Under the pieces are notes generated by a model. The model worked only from the letters and a program-made list of their open reading frames with translations, was not told the DNA's origin and did not search any database. This document shows, piece by piece, positions 44,371 to 56,500 of a DNA stretch of 64,000 nt (positions are counted from its first letter, which is position 1; each line of letters opens with the position of its first letter). Source of the DNA: Apostichopus japonicus (taxonomy: Eukaryota; Echinodermata; Holothuroidea; Aspidochirotida; Stichopodidae); assembly GCF_037975245.1 (NCBI RefSeq), contig NC_092568.1:25788501-25852500 (forward strand). Direction: 5' to 3'. The position numbers and the translations under genes were made by a program.

Positions 44371-45665
44371 AACCTTTATATTAATGGTAATAAAGGAAGA
44401 CGGAAGAGAAATCACGTTAGGCCTAATATAGCTGCACGTAAGTTGAATGAAATGACAAAATGATTCTTTCGGCGCCACCTTCGTCACAGAATCCCACGTA
44501 ACCGCCCTAATCAGGGCCACGATTTGTTTCAAATATTGGGGGGCGGGGATATTTGATTGGGTGCAGGCGAATCACTATCAAAGCGGAGCACCACCATTGG
44601 CTGGCGCGCAGCGTACAAGAAAATTTCTGGTTTTGATAGCCCTCCAGATCACCGGAAATGGCACTTCTCAGGCTTGAAAATGACCAACCAGATGTACACT
44701 GTTGCCTGAGAACCAAGTTTTTCCCAATAGTTTTTTTTCCATTCATAACCTTTTTCAAGATTGTGCACCAATCACACATCATGTTCGACCTCATCGCATC
44801 TCCTGTGGATCATTGCTTTGTAGGCAATTCTACGTAACGCCCCACGATACCCGTCAGCCCAACTTTTCAAGGTTTGAAGCCCATTTATTTGTTCGGAATT
44901 TGAATAGTAAATTCACTTGAAAACATACCCATAATGTTGCACAAAATTTCATCTATGGACAACCAATATACAAAAAAAAACCTTCAACCCCCAACAGACC
45001 GGTCAAAATTGCACGAGTAGAGGGAAGTATGATGAAGAATGTTGGTCAGGGAATTTTCGAAAATTCAGACACAGTTAATTTATTGGTGTACAAATATTCA
45101 AACGGCTACTATAAAACTTCGATATCATCAAAAATACAAACAAATATGCTCGAGGGGGCGGTCTCCCCCCTTCGCCCCCCCCCCCTTTTGGCTACGCGCC
45201 AGCAGTTAGAAATATTGTGGGAAACAGGCCAAAAGGAAAACCCAGTGAACCCATATCGATGTGGAATTGTGGATCATATATATGATTGTACGTACATACA
45301 CTCATACACAAGAGATGTACAGATATTATGATAATAATCATGAGTGACAACATGCTATACGGTCACAGGTCACAGAAACGACCACGAAGAGTCATTTACC
45401 TCATGCAGCATGTGTTGGATGAAGTTTTAGCCACCGCCAAATATGATTTGGATAAATAATCTCACGCATTATTTCCTATTTATAGCCACAAAAAACTATG
45501 CCACCAAATATTGGGGGGGGGGGATATTAGATACTATATTCCCCACCTAAAATATTGGGGGACATGCCCCCCGTCCCCCCCCCCCCTGATCGCCGCCCAT
45601 GGCCGTAATTGCATCGAGCCCTAAAACTTGGTTAAATTTATTCATAGGTATATATGTTCTTCCTT
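44371..45665. other. Transposon-rich spacer with a diverged hAT-type relative
   Basis: Around 44,560-44,680 words such as GCGTACAAGAAAATTT and CCGGAAATGGCACTTCTCAG match the interior of the element at 45,666. An end-like GGCTACGCGCCAG occurs near 45,200. The left end and target duplication could not be defined. The AATATTGGGGG words near 44.53 and 45.51 kb and G/C homopolymers suggest further nested ends. No gene is seen. Confidence 0.5.
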
Positions 45666-45955
45666 CAGGCGCGTAGCCAGGAATTTGCCAAGGGAGAGGC
45701 GAAACTGTAGATTCGGCGATGCAAACTATCTAAGCGTAGCGCCACCATAGTTGGCGCGAAGCGTACAAGAAAATTTTGGCTGAAAATGCCTCCCAGATCG
45801 CTGGAAATGGCACTTCCCAGGCCTTGTAAGTTGCATCTTAGCATTTTCTCTTTTGAAAATACTAGCGATATCATAAAAACATTAAAAAATGTTTTAAAAA
45901 ATATGCTCAAGGGGGGGGGGCGGCTGCCCCCTTCGCCCCCTTGGCTACGCGCCTG
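45666..45955. mobile_element. 290-bp hAT-type MITE with 14-bp inverted ends and 8-bp target duplication
   Basis: Ends are CAGGCGCGTAGCCA and TGGCTACGCGCCTG, perfect 14-bp inverted repeats. Identical TCTTCCTT copies flank it at 45658-45665 and 45956-45963. A G-rich/C-rich run just inside the right end could fold as a hairpin. It encodes no protein and depends on an enzyme from elsewhere. Confidence 0.93.
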
Positions 45956-47525
45956 TCTTCCTTGATTTTTCTTATAGTGACCGCTAAGTAATGCCCAGAA
46001 TACTTAGGCGCTTGAAGTACTGGTTATATATTGCTGCGCACACGACCTGTCATTCCTCAGTGAGAGTGGTGCATGGCTGCCATGCCTGTCTGTTGTGGAC
46101 CAGGAAATCCAGCGGGGCATTGACTGTTGTAAGTTTATAGTAGTAGCTTAATTACTTGAACTTACAGTACATGTAAGCATGCACATGTCCGATCAGATGG
46201 CCCTACATCAGTTTTCATTCAGAGCCGTCCCTAGTAATGTAGGGCTAATATCATCTTCTTTCACATATGACAAAGCAACTCAGTTTCGGCGAAACTTTTC
46301 GCCTGATATAATAATGTGTTATCCCGTTCATTTTCTTGCAAGATAAAACTAAGACCAATATATTTTCGGAAAGAATGGTTGAAGGGAGAGGGAATGGTTG
46401 AGACGACAAAATTCGATTGCACAGAAAATTCTCATCATCGGCAGTCTTCTAATGTTTGTCAATCAGTACCGTGTGTCGTGATAATTCTGGCCGGGAACAG
46501 ATGACCTCTTAATAAGGCAACATGCTTCCTGCAAACTATTCGAGACCCAAAGTTAGGTTGGTTGCGAGGTTTTTCGGAAACCTTATTAACAGTTTTCAGA
46601 GCTTGTCGACGTTCCGGGTAGTCCAATCTAGCTTTCATGTATAAATCTGAGCATCGATTCACAGGAGTGGTCGTCTGTAGCGGGGTCGTGGCTCAGCCCT
46701 CATGAAAGCTCCAATAGGTCTTGGGACTAAAAACATGAATTTTAAGACGAAAAATATATTCGGATGAAACAATGTACTACAATTCTGTAATTACAATTTT
46801 CGCACCGTTTCTTGTGTTTCATCACAGTTTGAGAACGATATTGTTGTTGAAAATAAATAACAGCGGGCTTCATCGAGGACGTATGCACTCAGCACTAACG
46901 AGTAGTGCTGGCATAACATGAATAATTAACAACTCAACCGTATACACCAATAGTAACAACTCTAAACCGTAGTATGTGAATGACGTAGGCATAATATCTG
47001 TACGCCCCGCCTACTTGCCTTCTGTGATCTGTGGCCTAAAGAAAGTGTGTGAATTTATCATAATTTCGCGTAGGAAATATAGCTAGATAACACTATCGGT
47101 CTCAGAAGTAGCGCGAAAGGCTACATTTGTTACGTTACCATGTTAGTGAATTTAAGGTCTCTCACAATAAGAGTTTTTTCTCGTTTTCTGTTACCCCCTA
47201 CCTCAAGAGACATTACTTTTGTCTAAACACTTGTCCCAACCTTGCATACGAAATCACTCCGGGAAGATTCGGTTGGGCAGTCGAGAAATGCTTCGGCGCA
47301 AATGATATATTTCTTCAATAAATTGATACTGGACTTCTTGATGTTAAGAAAAGTGATGCCGTTTTCATTTCTAGAATCCGTTTTCACAAGTTTCCAATGG
47401 TCTTATAGTTCATTTCTTTGATTTTGGCGCGTAATTTAGGCAGCTTTCAACACATTGAAATTTGTGTTAGGCAATATAGTTACTCAGCCTAACTCAAGTT
47501 GTAGTTAACGTTAGCTGTAATCGCC
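45956..47525. other. Upstream region of BAZ1A
   Basis: No gene is recognised. The promoter of BAZ1A is expected in the right part. A GCCCCGCC word near 47.0 kb resembles an Sp1-type GC box, but no TATA box or other element can be assigned. Minor open frames here have no recognisable features. Confidence 0.45.
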
Positions 47526-50500
47526 ATGCCGCTGCTGAAAAGGAGGGAGTTCAAACCCCTGAAACCACCCGATGATCTCGATCCTGACGAGGAAGTGTTC
47601 GTTTGTAGACTGACAAATGAAGTGTTTCGAAAATATGAGTACGTTTTATTGATAATTCTGTATTGATTCATGTGGCCCCTTCGTTGTTTTGATTTACGAG
47701 TGAACAGGTCTTACTCTCACTATTCCTTAGGATATGGTACTGGGTTACGCTTTCAACAGAGGCCTAGCTGTTACTAGTGTTAGGCTTCGTATTCACCTTG
47801 TCGCCTGTAGGCTAGGCGTTTTTAATAGTAAGGCTTCTTAGTATGAACCCATCTTACACGCTACTGCTGGGCCTAATTGACCTAGTATCAGTCTTCGAGT
47901 ATGCGGAACGTCTTTTAAAGGAAGTGCCATTACTTTGATGTTATCATTGAACAAAACATTCATACTCTGGCCTAGGCTAGGCCTAGGCTATTTATTTGTA
48001 AATTGTACCTTGTCAGCCCAGTAGCCATTATGCTTAGACCTAACTTCTAATACTACTTACCAGGCCTACCACCAATTTCAGTTGGGCCCTGTATAGTTTA
48101 GTATGATAAAAAAATGCCCCACTTAAGTTTCTGAATGAATTATATTGTGCTAATTGATAATGGTATAGCCTAGGGGCCTAGTACTAGTAGTAGTATAGTC
48201 AGTATTGCGAAGTTCGGAACACTGCAAAGTTCGGACACCCCTAAGAAATACACGATTTTACCATGACAACCTATAGCAAAAGCCTTTTTCATGAAAAACT
48301 ATGAAGCTACAATTATTTTCTCTTTAAAATGACCCGTGTGAAATTAAGTTGTACATATTTGTCGATAAAAGGAAGTTATAGTTTGGGGTGTTTTCAGACT
48401 TGGGTGTCCGAACTTCGCAGTGTCCATGAAATGAGATTTACACTCAAAGATTACTTAGCCTAGCAACCATGTAACAGTTACTAGTTAGGCCCAGCCTTTT
48501 TGGTATTCATAGGAACAATTCATTATTAGTATGTTTTCATTTGCTTCAACCTATAATGTATAGTTTTGTGTGGAAAAGGATAGCTTACTCAGGATATAGC
48601 TTTGTTTAAATATATTTGTCTGAATAACCAAAATTAAAAAATCTTGTTAAATAAGTCTTTCTGTGTTTTTGCTTGATTGCAGTGACTTCTTCAAGAGGAC
48701 CATTTTATGCAACAGCTTGGTATGGAGCTGCAGTTTAACATCACGCCCTGGTTTAACATATCAAGAGGCCTTGGAGAGTGAAGATCGTGCTCGTAAACTC
48801 TTGGCCAGCTTCCCTGTCTACTTAGAAGCCCCAATTTTGTTTCTAGTGACCTTAACTCGTAGAGGACGGCTGGCTGATATATGTGACGATGTGTTTGTGT
48901 TTGCTAGAGACCGGTACTTTATTGGTGAAATTGTTGATGTGTCATACAGAGGAAATAGGTAGGTCCTCTCTTGCATGCTATTTTCATTGAAGTGTCTATA
49001 AATCTATCAAACTGTTCGAAAAGGAAGTGTGAAACTAACAGGAATTTTGTGAAACAAGCTATAATGATGTAGCAGCTGATTCCAACCTCCAAGATTAAAG
49101 GGGACACCAACCCAAACTATCACCTTGAGATAAATATGACAGAGATCTTTTTGATAAACAAACACTAAGGAATAATGCTCTGTTTTGGAAGTATCGTAGA
49201 TTAAAAGTCATGTCTATAATGATGGTTTGGGTTTTGTCCTTCATTTAAAAAAAAATAAAAATTCTTTGCACTTGGTATCAAGGGAAGTGAATCAATTGAA
49301 AATTACTTCCTTTCTTGAGATACAATTTTAGTACAAGTTACTGATCAGCAGCACTTGCCACAGTCACAGCCACAGTCTTGCTTATTAGTTCTAGCCTAAG
49401 CTTACAGTATTACACACTCAAAGCAGGGATCTTTTTTTGTTGATTGTCAACTTCTGAAATGTTTTCAAGGAAAATGTGTTTTTATGCAAATTTTGGCTTG
49501 CCTTTATTTCTTACAAGTTGATCGTTTTCTTTCCATCTGTAGAGAGACTTGTCGTGTAGAGCGGGTCATTCCACCTGGTGATTATGGGAAACAACTGCTT
49601 GCAGAGGAATCCCCGCCGTCGACGACCAAAAGTGAGAGTAATGAGGTGATGATAGTTGGAGAGAATGGTGAAGTGACGGAAGTTGTCATCGTCCAGGAGG
49701 AGAAAGCTGTTGCAAAGACGTAAGTGAAACTCTTGAATTATTATAGTACATATAATCTTCATATGGTGTACATTCCATCCTTTCATAGGGCTTGAAGCTG
49801 GTTAATTATTGAATGAGCTGCACCATGACATACCAGATTGTTTTCAATGTGACCTTTTACAGATTCCAAATTTGAATATATTCCATGTGCTTTGCAGTGT
49901 TTAGTATGTTAAATTTGAATACTAAACGTACAACACAAAATCCTTTTCTGTGCTTTTTGACTGTGCAGACCTAAAATGTGGAAGCCGAAGACGTTACAAC
50001 CATCTGGATACAAGTATGAGGTTCTGTCACTGCAAGGATCGGGGAGGTACAAAGTCAGCGCTGATAAAGTCAGGTAAGAGCAGTAATTAGGACATCAGTG
50101 TTGCCTCCAATTAAGTCCAATTGCAGGTTATTTGGTGTTGGATTGGGCTACTTGTATACTGGTTGGGACCCTATGCGCCAGTAGGTCTGAGGCGTCAAAT
50201 CATAGTCATGCAGCTGCTAATGAATGTACCACTTGTTTCAAAGTCCACTGTTGGCAGTTGGATTGCTGCACTGGTCTCAATTATGCTCCAGTCCTAACCT
50301 GCTCATATTCCAATGTCAGCAATACTGCAACCCTCTAATCAGTTTAACTCTTCATGTCATTGACTCTCATTGATGTGTGGGGAATAATTTCAAACGGATA
50401 AGAAACTCCAGGGAAATATGTTTGCAAAGTTTTTAGCAATCTTGTACCAGACTACAGGTTTGAGTCAATATCGATGGTCTTTGAAGCAGGAGTATTGACA

Positions 50501-53500
50501 GGATTGGCAAAGTTCCAATTCTCTCGCAGTTTCTTTTTCTCTTTTTGGCGACACTGTTGCTAAGGTGTAAATGTAACAAATAAAAATGTGATGTTTTTTT
50601 ATCATTGAACTATCAACAATGTTATAGCACATTGTCACATTTGATGTGTATTTGCTTCACTTCTTTAAGTTTTACTTAAAGAAAATAACATGTCTCTGGA
50701 ACCTTCCTTGTTTTATTAAAGAAGAGAAATTTGATGTCATACATTGTTACATTTAAGTTTTAATAATTTGTTCTCAGGCCTAGAATTTAACAAATTTAGC
50801 ATCCTGTTAAAGAAAAAAGGAAAATGCTTAAAAGAGCTGGCTAAAATCAAGTTTCCAATGGCTTTTTGCCAAATTACAACACACATCAGCTACAAATTAA
50901 AATGCAAGTGCCTTTTTGAATCCTTGCCATAGGCAAAAAGGATGTGACACTGTTGTGTTGTTTAGTCAATGCCCCTAGATCTTAAACATAATATACCTAA
51001 GTGTAAACACCGTAACTTCATGATAGCAAAGTGTCCATTTGAAACCTATGCAAGTGGTTTTAGTATCCATTTTTGTGTGAATATTAAGTACTAGTGTGGT
51101 CAGAATGATACAATGTTACAACCAAACTCAAATTGCAGCTTTAAAAATGCACAAAGAATGGAACCTTGAAGTAAGTTCTCAAGTTTTATAGCTTTTGGAA
51201 GGTGTCATTCACATTTCCTCTCTTCTTCTCTTACAGTCGCAAGAAAGGTCTCTACACCCGAGACAAGAATAAACTCTACCTGAAGAAACACTGTCAGATT
51301 ATTGACATGCAATGGAATGTTAAGGTACGTAAGAACACTGCCGGCCAGAATGATTTCTGTGAAGACCAGACTTGGTAGTATGAGTACAACTGTATGAGTA
51401 CAAGTATAAATCCCCTAAGTATAAGTATGGGGGTACATAGGCTGTAAGCAAGAGTACCAGTACATAAGTTTACACTGGTATATACCATTAACTACTGCTG
51501 AAAGAATTCACAATGATGTTGGCAGTTAGCTAAAATATCTGTTAAGAATAAAAGTGAATAAAAAAATCCATGATCATCAAAAGAAGTTTCAAATATGTGT
51601 CATATCACCCATCCCACCCCCCACCCCGCAAAACACATGTTGTATGGTGATCACCATTCATCAATTTGAATGAGTTGTCGTGTGGCTTAAGTGAGTGTTG
51701 TACAATTTTGAAAAGCTTGATATAGTAGTTTAGGACCTCGTTGTTTGCATGTTTGTTCACAAGATTGAGCTGGAGATTTGAAAATGATTCTATGTTAAGT
51801 GATGTTAAATATGAAGTGTTCACAAAAAGGTTTTGGTTAGTATGCTTTGTGTTTTCTTGCTAGCATATCTATGATTAAAGGAAAACTGGTTTGAAAATAA
51901 TAGTAATTCATGGATAGCTTATTGAATTGGGCAAATCATGCGAAACAAGAGAAATCACAATGATATTTAGTTAAAAACAATTATAAACATGTAGTAACTC
52001 TGAAAGCAACATGACATTTTGTTTGTATTTTTTACAGCCTGAAGTGGCAAACAAGTATAACATCAAGAATAAGAAGTTTTCAGATTTCTTTGCTGGGCCC
52101 ATCCCAAATTTTGCATCCACTCCCTCAAAGAGGAATCGGTCAGATGGGGGCAAGAAATTTGAAGATGAGGATGACCTCCCGCTTACTGAGGTGAAAAAGA
52201 AAGAAGCTAAGCTCAAGAAAAAAGGTTTGTTCTTATTTTTATCGTAATTTACCCTTATTTAGCATCACATCAGCAAAAAGAACATTGGCCTTAGTCAATT
52301 GTGTAAAATAATAATAAGAACAGGAAGTGAGTGGGTGGACTAAAATGAGACAAAAAATGTTTTCAAAAGAAAACAAACTGCAATGCTGTATCCCTTGGAT
52401 ACGAATATACCGCATATATCATAATGAGCACACATATGGTAATATGATTTCACCACATGTTTGTGAAAATCCTATCTAAACCCATCAGGGGAAAGTTTGT
52501 TAAAACAGAACCTAGGTGGTCTAGGATTTGTGTTTGTAAGAATCCTGTTATCATCCAGTGAAGGTTTTACACATGTCCTATGACCAATTCAAGCAGAGAA
52601 AGGTCACTTGCTATACAAATTGTAATACTGGGATGGCAGGCAATAGTTGTGCATTTAATTCACATGGTGCAGTGACTCGCACACACACACAACCAGAAGA
52701 CCAAAGACAGTAGTACAACAGAAATCAGACTTTGAGCTTATACACTCACATAGTAAGTAGGCTATGTATTCTGCACATAAAACAAATACGTGTGAGCACA
52801 TGCCTACATGTTGGCAAGGACTTGTTTGTTCACTTTGAACTCTAAAGAATTCCTCTGCATAGTTGACTGAGCAGCATAGGTTGTGGACAAACAGTCTGGG
52901 AATGAGTTAATCGAGCATCACAGGACAAAATGGCGCACAGATTCAAGAATTCCTACACAATGCAAAATATGTAATTGATTTTGTAATTGATTTGTACGTA
53001 TGATCAATATAACTTAAAAGTTGCCTGATACCTCAAAAACTGTAAACTAAATGTTAAAACAGTACATGATTTTTGCTTGATGATGTATTGGTCCTTTAAT
53101 TCATTGGAAGAATACATCAAGGTTTCCAGTGTGTGAAGGTGTTTTGAAATGTATTCACAGTGTTGTTGATAATTTTAATACTGTTTGTATTTGTAGTGTT
53201 GATGTTACATGTCTTCCCCCTTCCTCTCCTATCCCTTCCCAAGTTAGTGCATATGAGGAACCATATTACATTTTTGTTTCCTTGTCGAGGGCAAAGGGAA
53301 TCTATGTGACGATGATGGTGTGGGTATGTGTTTGCCTATGTATGTTTGTGTGAGGCTGTGGCTTGTAAATGCTCTAACTCAGAAAGTGAATGGTGGTTCA
53401 ACTACATACTTGGTATGTGGATGTTTCTTAGTGAGTAGAAGAACCCTATTGTTTTCTGTTTTGGTGAAAGGTCATTTGAGGTCACCAGAGGTCGGAATCT

Positions 53501-56500
53501 GAGAGTAGTGTAAACCATAGTTTATAAGCAAAGCTTGCATGAACTGTAAACTCAATATGTGGATCCACCTAAGTGAGTAGAAGAGCCTTTTATATCAGTG
53601 GTGGACAAAGGTTATTGGAGGTCACCAAAGGTCAAAGTCTATAAACCTTGTACACCTTACAAATTCATAAGCAAAACTTGGATCAACTTCATACTAAACA
53701 TGTGGATCCACCTTAGTGAGTGCAAGAACCCTTTTGTTTCCAGTAGAGGTCAAAGGTCATTTGAGGTTTTCAGATGTCAAAGTACAAAAACTTCGTACAC
53801 TTCATAGACAAATCTTAAACTTCAAACTCAATATGTTAGTGAGTGCAAGCACTGTGGTGACCAAGCACTGTGGTGTGTTTCATAGAGGTTAAAGGTCATT
53901 TGAGGTCACCAGAGGTCAAAGTGTGAAAACTTTGTTAACTATCTAACTTCCGCAGCTAAGCTTGGATGAATCTCGTAGTTTGTAAGTAGATCCACCTTAA
54001 TCAGTACAAGATACGTACTGTTTTTGTGGCGGTCAAAGGTCATTTGAGGTCAGCAGAAAGAAAAGTCTGAAACCTTTTAAGCATGGTAACTCAAAATCAG
54101 TACAGTGGGTAAACTGTTAATTTTATATGAATTCATCTTAGCAAGTGTTTTATTTAGAGGTCATAAATAAATTGAGGTCAAAGGACAAAACCTTATAAAC
54201 TATATAACTTCCATAGCAAAGCTCGGAAGAACTTGATATATGGTGTATGGATCCAATTATTGAGTAAAAGACCTTTTCTGATTCCATAGTCACCATTTGG
54301 TTAAATTCTTAAAAAGGTTGTAATTGGTGAAGGTTGAATGAACTTCATACTTGCTCGAATATGTCAAAGGTGACTTCAGATCAACAGAGATGTAAGTCTG
54401 ACAGTTTGGAAAACATGATAATTTAAAGCTTAAAGGGACATCATAGCTCATATTTTAAGCTTATCAAGTCCAAGAAGCCTATTATTTTCTGTGAAGCTCC
54501 AAGGTGTTTCGTCATCATCAGAGTTCTGTCTTAAAGCGTTTTAAAGAGGATATCTCCAAAACAAAGCTTGAATGAGGTTCATAGGTGGTAGGTGCATCCA
54601 CCTTATTATGCCAAGAACCTTCTCTTATAAAATGTGGCAAGGAATCACTAAACCTCTTGGCTTTCTTGTTAAGTTGTTTAAATATTACTAACTTTCTCTT
54701 CATGGAGTTGGGTCATTTGCGGCCTCTTCTGGTCATTGATACAGCTAGATTGATTTGTTGGTGCAATCAGCACATTTTATTTCCATATTTTGTCTTGTTC
54801 TGTTGTGTAGAGAAATCTAAAGAGAAAACCAAGAAGGGTAAGAGCCAGAGTCCGGACGACAAAGCCAAGAAAGTTCGACTGACACCAGAAGAGAGGGAAG
54901 CGATGAAACAGAAGCTGAGGGACATGAGATTACAAGAGAAACAGAGACGGATCGAAGAGAAAGTGAAGGAACGTGACATAGTGAGGCAGAAAAAACAAGA
55001 GGAGAAGGCCGCCAAGAAAGAGGAAGTGAGGCGAGCAGCTGAGGAAGACAAAGAGAAGAGGAAAAAGGTAGGCTCTGTGAAGGTGGAACATAAATAGCTG
55101 TCACCTGAGGCAGTATTTTGTGATGTAATTTTGCTTCATTCTGTCCCAATCCATGTACTAGTTGCACTTATTTGGATAACCCGCCGTATCACCAAAGAGG
55201 TATTCCAGGCTAGATCCTGGTACTGGAAGTTATGAACCATTTAGTCAGATAGAAAAATGTTGTTGTGTCCATCCAAAAAGTTCATGGAGTGATTTGGTGG
55301 ATTAAAGAGAGGGAGAGAGGGACTGGAAAGCTATTTTTGGATTGTCTATGATAGTATTGTTTTGTTGTTTTGTTTTATTTAACAGGAGAGAGAGCACCTG
55401 AGACTGGAAAAACAGAAGTTGGAGGAGTTTCTAAAAGAATGGAACAAACCAAGAGAAGACCTGGAGTGTGATGATTTGAAGGTAAGAGTTCTACATCACT
55501 CCAGTGTCCAAAACCTTTTTGGAGGTTAGAGGGTCTCATCTACAAACTTGTAGACGGGGATTGACAGTCACACACTAGATCATAACTTCTTGTGATTTTT
55601 CTTACCTCTTTGAAAAAGTATTCATCTGTTTTGGAAAAAATTGGCAGAAATGAGGATAATCATGTTTTGTTTTCTCTTGCTGTTTGCAGGACTTACCGAA
55701 GCCTAACCCAGTGAAATGCAAGATACCTCAGAAGCTGTTTGGAGATGCATTGATGTTGATGGAGTTTCTGTTTTCGTTTGGTGATCAACTGAGCGTCCAG
55801 GAAGAGTTTCCAGAAGGCATAACTCTTGGTTCGTAGTTCATTTGCATGACAGTCACCTCCCATGATTGACTACGCGCTTGATATGAGCACTAATTGTGTG
55901 TCAATATACCAATGAACTGTGCGATGTGTTCACATGCACTCCTGATATCACTGGCCTCAAGTCCTCTTGTACAGTGAATAATTTATCCGGTATCGCATCA
56001 CAAAAATGCGACGTAAAAATGGGCAAACTGCTATGCAAGGGCAGAGATGTATAGCAGTATTTGTACACAGAATCATAGTATTTTTTTAAGTGAATATGTA
56101 CAGTGAATAATTTATCTGGTGTTGCATCACAAAAAAGCGACGTAAAACTGGGCAAACTGCTATGCAAGTGCAAAGATGCATAGCAGTTTTTGTACACAGA
56201 ATCATAGTATTTTTTATAAGAAACACAAGTTCACAGCCGTCAAAACTGAGCTACAAAATTTGTACACTAAATTATTCCCTATTGTAGTAGACAAATTATG
56301 AATTCTGTCTTTGCTCTTTTAATATTTGTTTATTTTTGGTTTCTTTTTGTCACTATTTTGTCTGATTTTCATTTAACTGACATGTTTGTGTTCATTTGTG
56401 TGGGAAATCAAGCTGATGTTGTGTGTTGTAACGGATGATTCCTGTAAATCCTGCATTGCTTGTTTACAGCCTTGCATTTCAATTAGCATAGCTAGTTCAT

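Noticed and set aside
43879-44532. 217-residue minus-strand frame and neighbouring frames across the inverted repeat
   Set aside because: It runs over the arm of a long inverted repeat, has Lys/Phe-rich low-complexity sequence and no recognisable domain.
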